From assembly GCA_937128505.1 (NCBI GenBank), contig CAKZMM010000198.1, positions 1 to 39,680 on the forward strand: 39,680 nt of DNA. The letters run 5' to 3'. Under the pieces are notes generated by a model. That model was not told where the DNA came from. It was given only the letters and a program-made list of their open reading frames with translations, and did not search any database. How positions within the stretch are numbered: the first letter of the stretch is position 1; every line of letters begins with the position of its first letter. The translations under genes were made by a program, and so were the position numbers. Shown one piece after another: positions 9,204-16,620 of this stretch. This stretch comes from an uncultured Thermogutta sp. (GTDB lineage: Bacteria > Planctomycetota > Planctomycetia > Pirellulales > Thermoguttaceae).

Positions 9204-9614
9204 CTACGGAGCCTCCTTAGGCACCTGCCGAACCGAGTCGGCTTTATCCGCCATTTCCAGGGCTTTGTGAATGGCAAAGGCAAGCTCCACCGGGTCGCAG
9301 GGCTTGGTGAACAGTCGCTCGACTCCGGCGTCGTTAATGGCCGATATCGCCGCTTGGACCGTGGGAGCGCCGGTGATAAGAAACCGCTTGACGTGCGGTA
9401 AGTGCTTTGCGACCCAAGTGAGGAGCTCCGTGCCGTTCATCCCGGGCATCCAATGGTCGGCAAGGACCAAGTCAATTGGTCGGCTTTTCAAAATGAGCAT
9501 GGCCTCGTCCGCCGACCGTGCAGTGTACAGATGATACGGCTGGTGACGCAAGGCTCGAGCCAGCCCCCGAAGAAGGTTCTCATCATCATCCACAAGCAGC
9601 ACTCGTTGCGGCAT
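9204..9614 (-). CDS. Single-domain response regulator (receiver)
   Basis: The 136-aa product is a stand-alone receiver (REC) domain. It starts at the ATG at 9614, which is preceded by a GAGGAGG Shine-Dalgarno, rather than at the longer open frame. The acidic pair Asp9/Asp10 (LLVDDDE), phosphoacceptor Asp53 (LVLADHWMPGMNG), a Thr in FLITG and Lys in FTKPC are all in place, so it should be phosphorylatable. There is no output domain, so it presumably acts by protein-protein contact or as a phosphate relay. Its start lies inside the 3' end of the upstream kinase gene (29-nt overlap), which indicates translational coupling and makes that kinase the likely partner. Confidence 0.92.
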   Translation of the reverse strand: MPQRVLLVDDDENLLRGLARALRHQPYHLYTARSADEAMLILKSRPIDLVLADHWMPGMNGTELLTWVAKHLPHVKRFLITGAPTVQAAISAINDAGVERLFTKPCDPVELAFAIHKALEMADKADSVRQVPKEAP

Positions 9615-12600
9615 CGTACGACGGCTCCTCCTCAGGACGGTGGTGGACCGCCAGTTTTTGCGGCAAGAAAATCCGGAATGTACTCCCTTGCCCCACCCGA
9701 CTTTCGCAGCGGATGAAGCCCCCATGACTGCGAACGATCGAATCCGCCAAAGTCAATCCCTTCCCCACGTGTTTGAGTCCCTTAGTGGTGAAGAAAGGAT
9801 CGAAGATTTTGGATTGGATTTCCAGGGGGATTCCCGGGCCATTGTCCGCCACCACGATTTCTACGCCATTTTCCACCGAGCGGGTCTCAATCCGGATGAT
9901 GCCTTTCTGGCCCTCCCCCTCGCTTGGCCCTTCGGCGACTGCTTCGGCAGCATTAAAAATAATCTCGAAAAGGGCTTGATTGATTTCGCAGCCACTGGCA
10001 CAAATTTTGGGGAGGTCGTCCTCGAACTCCGTCACCAGTGTTGCCACCGGTTCCCATCGGGAGCGGCACAAGGTCAGTGTCGCCTCAATAAGCCGATTCA
10101 GATCAACCCATTCGCAGCCACCGGATCGCGATTCGGCAAACTGCCTCATGGCCTGAACAATCCCGGCGATTCGGGCCACCCCTTGCTCGGTCTCGATCAA
10201 GGCGCGAGGAATTTCCGATCTTAGATATTCCCACTCGCTTTTTTCTAAAGCCGTGCTCGCTTCCGCGGCAAGCTTCTGGAACGCGGTAAGATCCGCGTCG
10301 CCCACGCCAAGATTTACCATCTCCTCGAGGCGTTCGAGCAGGGCGCTCAACTCGTCGATATTGTTTCGCAAGAAGTTAAGATTGTCGTTAACAAACTGGA
10401 TAGGAGTATTCAGTTCATGGGCGACACCGCCGGCCAAACGTCCCAAACCTTCCAGGCGTTGAGCCCGCGCACATTCCTCTTCGAGCTGTTTGATGCGAGT
10501 GATGTCGGCAATCACCGCCGCCACAAACCAACAACCTTTTTCGTCCGCAAACGGAGAAGCCGTAATTTGAACGACCCGGTTTTGTTCTTTTGGCAGCACT
10601 TCCTCGGCAATAGCCGTTTTGCCCGAGTGTAAGGCCTCGCTGAAAACACATCGCCCCTGGGGCGGATCATTGCCCCAAAAATATTGGCAGCAGCTGCGTC
10701 CTGCGTAGGGGCCGTAAATTTTTTCCGATCGCGGATCCACGTACAGAAGCTGACCCTTGTGGTCGGCGATTACAAGGCCGGTGCTTGTGGCCCCGAGAAT
10801 GAACTCGAGTTGCTGTTTGAGCTTTCGGATCTCGGCTTCCGCTTGTTTATACTTTATCAGACTTCCCAGGCGATCAGCCACACTATCTAGAAGTTGCTGT
10901 TCCTCGCGGATGAACGATTTTAAGGTACTTTCGTTCACCGGCGGTTCGCTCACATAGCACACCTCAAGGGCTCCAATGAGGTGATTGCCCAGCATCACGG
11001 GGGATGCCATTTTCCAAACGGTCTCCTGGTAATTCCGCTCGGCTACAACTGAGCCATAAAGCAGTAACCTTGCTCCGACTAATTCGGGAAACCGGCAGGC
11101 TCCCGCGACTACTTCGAGAATTTTCGGGGCGATCTCGTTCGGTGAGTTCCAGGCACTGCTGACCAATTGCCCCACCTCGTAGAGCGCCCCAAGCTCCCGA
11201 ACTCGATACGAGAGCACCTGAGTTTGCTTGGCCAACTGCCTTTCCAGTGTTTTCCGCTTGATCAAATTGGCCAGAAGATCGGCGACTGTGAGCACCCAGT
11301 TTTTAACGCTTTCCACTTCGGTTTGCGGCAACTCGCAGGCCAGGCACAAAACTCCCCAAGGCTTGCCGGCTCCGTCCATCAAGGGGATGGAAAACTGCCA
11401 AATGTCGCCGACGCCTTGTGTCAGCCTTTGCCCCAGGAGCTGCAAGTACGGAGTGTTGAGCCCGGTGCTGATAATGGGACGCCTTTCTTGGGCAGCCCGT
11501 CCGCAATTGCACTCGCCAAGCAAAATTTCCATGCATCCCCCGCCATCGTCCGCCCGGTTGACAAAGGTCTCCAGTCGCAGGCGGTTTCCGTCCTCCCCAT
11601 CAGTCAAGAATATCGAAACCATCGCTCCGGGAGGGAGGAGACCACTTTGAACCAGCGCGTTAATGACCCGCTTGAGCTGCTCTGGAAGCGGTCCCTCTTC
11701 GAGCGAAAGACCGAGCAAATGATTGATCAGCTTTTGCTCCCGCAGATGCCGTTCACGCTCTTGCTCGCCGAGCCGGCGTTCCGTTGTATCCCGCGCAATC
11801 CCCAGGATACCCACCGGTTGACCCATCTCATCCAAAAGGAAGGAGGCGCGGATTTGGAACCACCGACTTTCCCCCGATTTGGTACGGTGCTCAAGCTCGA
11901 ACGATTCGACGGGGCGGTCCCCGGCCAAAACGCGCGGCAGAGTTTCTTTCAGTTTTGCCCAGGCGAGGGCCGTCGATTCCGGCGAAAGGATCATTTCCGC
12001 CGATTGCCCCAACAATTCCTCCGGCCGATAACCCAAAAGCGCTTCGACTGCAGAGTTGACATAGGTGAATCGTAGCTCGAGGTCCAGGCTCCAAATGATG
12101 TCTTTCACCGATTCGGTGATAATCCGATAACGTTCTTCACTTTCGCGCAAGGCCCTTTCCGCTTTCTTGCGTTCGGCAAGATCACGAATGACCGCTACCG
12201 CATGCCATTGTCCACACTGTTCGAAGGAAGCGAGGGAAAGCTCGATCGGAATCCGCCGGCCATCCTTGTGGAGGGCTTCGAGTTCCAAGGTACGTCCTAC
12301 GGCGGCACCACGGCCGGTTTGACAAAAATATTCGAAGCCTTTTTCGAACGCAGGAAGCAATTCAGGAGGACACAACAATTCGTGAGCATCGCGGCCAATT
12401 GCCTCCGCCGGGGTATAGCCGAAGATTCGTTCGGCAGCAGGGTTCCAAAAAACTATCGTACCGCCTCCGTCGATCATGATGATCGCATCCTGGGCGGCAG
12501 TAGCCATTTTTCGCAAGCATTCTTCGCTTTCGCGAAGCCGGATTTCCGTCTCGCGCATTTCGGTAATGTCTTGGGCGAAGCTAATAGCCCCGATTACTTG

Positions 12601-13353
12601 TCCGTTTTCATCTCGAAGTGCTCGGCACTGCCATGCAAGCAGGCGGGCCTTACCATCGCAGCGCTGCTGAAGGCTCTCCCCATAAACGGTAGAAGTATCC
12701 CCTTCGAAAAGCGTCTGCACGATGTCGTAAGTTCGTTGCCGCCCGACGAAATACTCCGCGGCCTCGCGGCCAATGCAATCTGGGCCAAAGAAGCGTTTGC
12801 CGCCATCATTTGCCCAGGTGTACACACGATTATTATCCACTTCCATCACGATGCCGGGCAGAGCCTCCAAAAGCGACCGGTGTCGGGCCTGAACTTGCTT
12901 TAGCTCCTTTTGAACCTGCTCGCGAAGCTCGCGCTCATCCGCTAAATGTCTTTTCAGATCCTCTAATTGCGTAGCAACTTGGGAACGCTCGACTTCACTG
13001 TCCTTCAATCGCGACGTTGTTTCCTGGTAAAACTTCTCGAAATCTTGGAGTTTCGCGCTTTGTTCCTCGAGCTTTTGATGAGTTTGGACCCGATATCGCC
13101 AAAGCGCCGAACCGAGAATTCCCCCCAAAATAAAGCTAAAGCCTAAGCTCATTATTCCTGCAATAACCCCCCTCAGAGCCCACCAGAAGTGGAGTGAAAG
13201 AAGTATCACCGCGACCACCGGCGGGCCTAATGCCGCGGCTAGGATGAGAAGCTGGCCCAATTCAACCCTCCGTTCGGGCTTTTGCCGACCGGCAAGTTCG
13301 CCTTCGGCCTCGGGAGGTTTGTGCGGGATTAATGGGCGGATGACCTTCAACAT
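9586..13353 (-). CDS. Membrane-anchored multi-PAS/GAF sensor histidine kinase
   Basis: The product is a 1255-aa kinase. Residues 33-86 form two transmembrane helices, followed by a coiled coil (90-160). PAS-like domains are at about 160-265, 277-395 and 405-525; GAF-like domains at about 555-700 and 718-830; a fourth PAS at about 848-952. The transmitter begins at about 965: H-box GGVAHELNTPIQF with His979, N-box around 1124-1139, G1 DNGPGIP 1170-1176, F-box DPFFTTKG 1185-1192 and G2 GKGLTLAD 1197-1204. Two cysteine groups may sense redox or a cofactor: GECNCG (613-618) in the first GAF, and Cys888/889 plus Cys902 in the last PAS. Because the membrane part has almost no periplasmic loop, it probably senses cytoplasmic or membrane signals. 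The ATG has no obvious Shine-Dalgarno. It overlaps the downstream receiver gene by 29 nt. Confidence 0.92.
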   Translation of the reverse strand: MLKVIRPLIPHKPPEAEGELAGRQKPERRVELGQLLILAAALGPPVVAVILLSLHFWWALRGVIAGIMSLGFSFILGGILGSALWRYRVQTHQKLEEQSAKLQDFEKFYQETTSRLKDSEVERSQVATQLEDLKRHLADERELREQVQKELKQVQARHRSLLEALPGIVMEVDNNRVYTWANDGGKRFFGPDCIGREAAEYFVGRQRTYDIVQTLFEGDTSTVYGESLQQRCDGKARLLAWQCRALRDENGQVIGAISFAQDITEMRETEIRLRESEECLRKMATAAQDAIIMIDGGGTIVFWNPAAERIFGYTPAEAIGRDAHELLCPPELLPAFEKGFEYFCQTGRGAAVGRTLELEALHKDGRRIPIELSLASFEQCGQWHAVAVIRDLAERKKAERALRESEERYRIITESVKDIIWSLDLELRFTYVNSAVEALLGYRPEELLGQSAEMILSPESTALAWAKLKETLPRVLAGDRPVESFELEHRTKSGESRWFQIRASFLLDEMGQPVGILGIARDTTERRLGEQERERHLREQKLINHLLGLSLEEGPLPEQLKRVINALVQSGLLPPGAMVSIFLTDGEDGNRLRLETFVNRADDGGGCMEILLGECNCGRAAQERRPIISTGLNTPYLQLLGQRLTQGVGDIWQFSIPLMDGAGKPWGVLCLACELPQTEVESVKNWVLTVADLLANLIKRKTLERQLAKQTQVLSYRVRELGALYEVGQLVSSAWNSPNEIAPKILEVVAGACRFPELVGARLLLYGSVVAERNYQETVWKMASPVMLGNHLIGALEVCYVSEPPVNESTLKSFIREEQQLLDSVADRLGSLIKYKQAEAEIRKLKQQLEFILGATSTGLVIADHKGQLLYVDPRSEKIYGPYAGRSCCQYFWGNDPPQGRCVFSEALHSGKTAIAEEVLPKEQNRVVQITASPFADEKGCWFVAAVIADITRIKQLEEECARAQRLEGLGRLAGGVAHELNTPIQFVNDNLNFLRNNIDELSALLERLEEMVNLGVGDADLTAFQKLAAEASTALEKSEWEYLRSEIPRALIETEQGVARIAGIVQAMRQFAESRSGGCEWVDLNRLIEATLTLCRSRWEPVATLVTEFEDDLPKICASGCEINQALFEIIFNAAEAVAEGPSEGEGQKGIIRIETRSVENGVEIVVADNGPGIPLEIQSKIFDPFFTTKGLKHVGKGLTLADSIVRSHGGFIRCESRVGQGSTFRIFLPQKLAVHHRPEEEPSYDAATSAACG

Positions 13354-13843
13354 GACTGTGAACAGCGTTTCACAACAAAAGTCAAAACAAAAGACCCTCG
13401 TACCGTAACATCGCTTATCCCATCAACCGGGAATAACAACCGGAAAATTGGTTTACCGTTGAGCAGGTCCACTTATTCATTGGCCCCTTGGCATCATAGG
13501 TCCTTGGCACACTATGTCCGATCGCGGCCGAAATCTACCAACACCAGCTTTTTCGGAGGTTGCCGGAGCGGCTGCATTCTCTCGCGGCCACATCGGTCGA
13601 TGGCCGAAACCCAAACCTACGCGATGCATGAAATTTCCCAACTGCCCGGCGCAATTCGCACGCTCAATTCCCGAAAATTTTCGATTGAATAATTCACTTC
13701 CCGCTTGAAGGTGTATTTCTCCAATGGCGGCCATGCAAATTTGTGCACGCCGAGGAAGCATCACATGGTGAATTCATACTCCAAAGTTGAGGCAACTTCT
13801 GAGCCTGGACCCTTTTTGAAAACCATCTTCAAAATGAGTGAAT
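13354..13843. other. Intergenic region within the signalling cluster
   Basis: This 490-bp gap separates the receiver/HD-GYP gene from the large kinase gene. No gene was recognised. CCTTGGCA is duplicated at 13486 and 13502. On the minus strand TTGACT (complement of about 13381-13386) could be a -35 box for the kinase, but the matching -10 is poor. The gap suggests that the last two genes of the cluster may have their own promoter. Confidence 0.5.
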
Positions 13844-15040
13844 TCAATACTGAGTGCCTCGAGTCGTGGCGACAACGTTCGGCTCCTCGCACCCCTCATC
13901 GGAGGCCCTAACGAAGACTTTGATGGGGGTTTGAACCCCCACATTAACTAAGTACGAAGCCAAGCGTGCCCGCATCGCCGGGGTAACTTCCTGCCCTTTA
14001 GCGCAAAGGAGAGTCCCGTGGATCGATCGCACATCTTCGGCAAGAATCGCCCCATCCACCAAACCCGCCACTCCCACCCGACGAATGACGAACACCTCTT
14101 GGATGGCCAGCAGGTGGCGTAAGGCGTCCAGAACAGCCGGATCATACCAGCCGACACGGTCGGTCATTTCCGCAAGCGCAATGTCCTCCGAGCGATTGGC
14201 TGAAAGCAGCGCATCGAAGTCGGCAGCCACTTTAAGGATCCGGCTCCCCAGCGGTAGATCCCCACCCAGCGGAGGCCCCGGCGGCACACCCCCGCCGTCA
14301 AAATGCTTGTCTTGGTACCGGATGATCCTTGCGACCTCCTCCATCCGGGGAATCCGCCGCAACAAGTCGTAAGCTACGCCGGAGGTTGAATGAATCGCCT
14401 CGCGCTCGGCTCGGCTTAATTCCTCTCCTCGCAGCGATTTCAACAAGGTGCTTTCCGGTACGGCAACATAGCCGATTTGTGAGAGCATAGCAGCCAGCTC
14501 AATCTGCCAAGCATTCTGTACCTGGAGTTGCGCGGCCAACTCCCGAGCCAAGCGCTGGATGCGCCCGGCGCGGCCAAAGGCCGTGGGATTTACCAGCCCC
14601 AAGACATCGGCAATAACCTTCAGGCTGCCGCTGAGGGTTTTTGACAACAGCTCCTTTTCGGCCGTGATGAGCCGGTACTGTTCGATTCCAGCTTGCAGAT
14701 TCTTCGCCAGCACCTCCGGCGGACAGGGCTTTGTGAGGAAGCGGAAGATGTGCCCCTCGTTGATCGCATCCATCGCGGTTTTTTGATCCGCGTTGCCGGT
14801 CAGAATCATGCGAACCGTTTGCGGAGCCATCGCTTTGACGTGCTTAAGAAGCTCAATACCGTTCATGCCGGGCATCCGCATGTCGGCGACTACTACCGCA
14901 AATGGACCACCTTCTTTGATGGCCTCTAAAGCCTCTTCCCCCCCAAGTGCCGTTTCCAAGTCGAACTGCTTGCGGAGATTTCGGCGGTATCCCTCCAGCA
15001 CGTTTAGTTCGTCGTCAACCAAAAGAATTCGTTCCGACAT
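13844..15040 (-). CDS. Response regulator with degenerate HD-GYP output domain
   Basis: The product is 398 aa, with a GAGG site 7 nt before the ATG. Residues 1-122 are a receiver with an intact site: Asp9/Asp10, Asp53 (VADMRMPGMNG), Thr81 and Lys104 (TKPC). Residues about 140-310 align with the HD-GYP fold, but the catalytic motifs are altered: the usual HDIGK reads SQIGY (187-191), and the usual HHE before DGxGYP reads Gln243-Asp244-Lys245 before DGGGVP. Cyclic-di-GMP hydrolysis is therefore unlikely, and the domain probably works as a phosphorylation-dependent binding module. The last 80 residues form a separate small domain (about 315-378). It is third from the end of the signalling cluster, 355 bp below the receiver-HDOD gene. 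Confidence 0.9.
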   Translation of the reverse strand: MSERILLVDDELNVLEGYRRNLRKQFDLETALGGEEALEAIKEGGPFAVVVADMRMPGMNGIELLKHVKAMAPQTVRMILTGNADQKTAMDAINEGHIFRFLTKPCPPEVLAKNLQAGIEQYRLITAEKELLSKTLSGSLKVIADVLGLVNPTAFGRAGRIQRLARELAAQLQVQNAWQIELAAMLSQIGYVAVPESTLLKSLRGEELSRAEREAIHSTSGVAYDLLRRIPRMEEVARIIRYQDKHFDGGGVPPGPPLGGDLPLGSRILKVAADFDALLSANRSEDIALAEMTDRVGWYDPAVLDALRHLLAIQEVFVIRRVGVAGLVDGAILAEDVRSIHGTLLCAKGQEVTPAMRARLASYLVNVGVQTPIKVFVRASDEGCEEPNVVATTRGTQY

Positions 15041-15395
15041 GGTTTAACCTCAAATACCGAGAATCTCAGAACGCCACCGCTCGGCCAAGATCGTTCGGCG
15101 ACATCCCATCAGCCCGTTACTCGGCGACATCCCATTCTCCCATTACCCCGAAGCCCAGTGCGAAGACGGTTTTGCGACCCTTGGCCACACTCATACTCCC
15201 TTAGGCAGGCGGTCGTTGGTTTACTCCTGATGCTATCGATGCAGCAAGAAACACGCTCCCTCACGCACGGTGGTTCAGGGTCCCGCCACGACGATCGGCA
15301 CACAATGGGTCCCGCACGCTTCGCTATGTCGGGAATTGCTACCGAAAGGCCCATTTGCGTATCAGACGGACCGCTTCACACCCGCCGGGTCAGAT
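15041..15395. other. Intergenic region within the signalling cluster
   Basis: This 355-bp spacer between two co-directional response-regulator genes contains no recognisable gene. It includes a 26-bp tandem duplication at 15095-15146. A promoter for the receiver/HD-GYP gene could lie here, but none was identified. Confidence 0.5.
15095..15146. repeat. Tandem duplication, 26-bp unit
   Basis: TCGGCGACATCCCAT occurs at 15095 and 15121. The full 26-bp units differ at about four positions in their right halves. Confidence 0.7.
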
Positions 15396-16595
15396 TCAAT
15401 TAAATCGATCACCCCTCTCACCGGATGAACTTGTGCTCATGCACTGGGCTAAATAATCAAATATCGAACTGCACCGCCGACTGCCGCGCTGAAGAAACTC
15501 ATGGAGCTCTTTTGCATGGGAGGAGCTCGCTTGCCACAAAACCGATGGTGACACCTCGGCATGGGCAACGATCGCATCTACAACCGCTTCGGGAATTCCC
15601 CAGAGCGCAAGCAGATACGCCCCCGCCGTGGGGTGATCCGCGCCGAATGCTTCCACTTCCAGAGCAAGCAGCGTTTGCCGAGGTCTCGCCTCCCGTAGAG
15701 CCGCCTCCAAGATTTGGCCGTAAACCTCCGGGTCATACATCGCCAAAACAATGATGCCCACACCCCGGAACATTCCGGCGCAGTAAGCGTGAGCCAACAC
15801 AGAGTCGGGCAGCCCCGCTTCGCGAGCTGCGCTTTCCACCTCCCGTGCAAGCTGCGCCGAATACAAGTTGATCTGTCTCAAAAGAGCTAAAAGCAGGGGC
15901 GATTCGGCCACCTTCCCTTGGTTTTCCGCATCAACCCCAAGCCTGCGGACCTCTTTCAGCCCAAGTGCCGCAATGGCTTCCGCCGGCGTTATTGCCCGAA
16001 GAGGCCGTCCGAAAAAGCCCGTGCTCGCCAGTTGCATCACTTTGGTGGCAAACCCGACGTCTTGCTGGGCGATTTTGGCCAAAGTCGCGGCAACTTCCTC
16101 CGCGCTTAGCCGAGCTTCTTCCCCTGAGGGGGTAATGAATTCGGCATGCTCAGGCAAAACAGGCAGTGCCCGCAAGGTGTGGATAAACTCGCGGAATCGC
16201 CCCCCGGGCAGTCGCTGACGAATCGCCCCCACCCAGGCCAGTGCCGTCCTCAGTACCTCGGCTTCGCACGGTTTGCTGAGGAATTGATGGGCAAATTCGG
16301 CACCGCGACCGATGGCCCCCGGCTCACACTGGCCGGAAAGCAACAATCGCACCGACCCCGGTATACGCGCCCGAACCTCGGCCAAAAGCTGGGCTCCGTC
16401 CATCACCGGCATCCGCATATCACTGACCACTACATCCGGCGGATTGGTTTCGCGAGCCTTTTCCAGTAACTCCAAAGCTTCCAAGGGGCCGAGGGCGAAA
16501 TCGGCTTGCCATTGATGGCGGAATGGGCGGAGAATCCGCCGAAGACCGTCAAGCACATATCGCTCGTCGTCGACGAACAAAATGCGCAAGTTCAT
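15396..16595 (-). CDS. Response regulator with HDOD output domain
   Basis: The protein is about 399 aa, starting at ATG 16595 (MNLRILFVDDE); a GTG two codons earlier (16601) is also possible. The receiver spans residues 1-120, with the acidic pair in VDDE, the phosphoacceptor Asp in VVSDMRMPVMDG (Asp61 counted from the GTG), Ser in LLLSG and Lys in FLSKPC. Residues about 140-335 form an HDOD domain: LRALPVLPEH, the QDVGFATKVMQLASTGFFG block and AEAIAALGLKEVRRL are characteristic. HDOD domains resemble HD hydrolases without the metal site and are regarded as signalling adaptors. The gene begins only about 20 nt after the stop of the upstream kinase gene, so the two are almost certainly co-transcribed and likely form a cognate pair. 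Confidence 0.92.
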   Translation of the reverse strand: MNLRILFVDDERYVLDGLRRILRPFRHQWQADFALGPLEALELLEKARETNPPDVVVSDMRMPVMDGAQLLAEVRARIPGSVRLLLSGQCEPGAIGRGAEFAHQFLSKPCEAEVLRTALAWVGAIRQRLPGGRFREFIHTLRALPVLPEHAEFITPSGEEARLSAEEVAATLAKIAQQDVGFATKVMQLASTGFFGRPLRAITPAEAIAALGLKEVRRLGVDAENQGKVAESPLLLALLRQINLYSAQLAREVESAAREAGLPDSVLAHAYCAGMFRGVGIIVLAMYDPEVYGQILEAALREARPRQTLLALEVEAFGADHPTAGAYLLALWGIPEAVVDAIVAHAEVSPSVLWQASSSHAKELHEFLQRGSRRCSSIFDYLAQCMSTSSSGERGDRFN

Positions 16596-16620
16596 CGCCA
16601 CACCGTCCCTTTCCGCCAGA

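Noticed and set aside
11167-12075. Long open frame (302 codons) on the + strand inside the large kinase gene
   Set aside because: It is antisense to a gene with complete kinase domains, has no recognisable motif, and is explained by GC-rich codon usage on the opposite strand.
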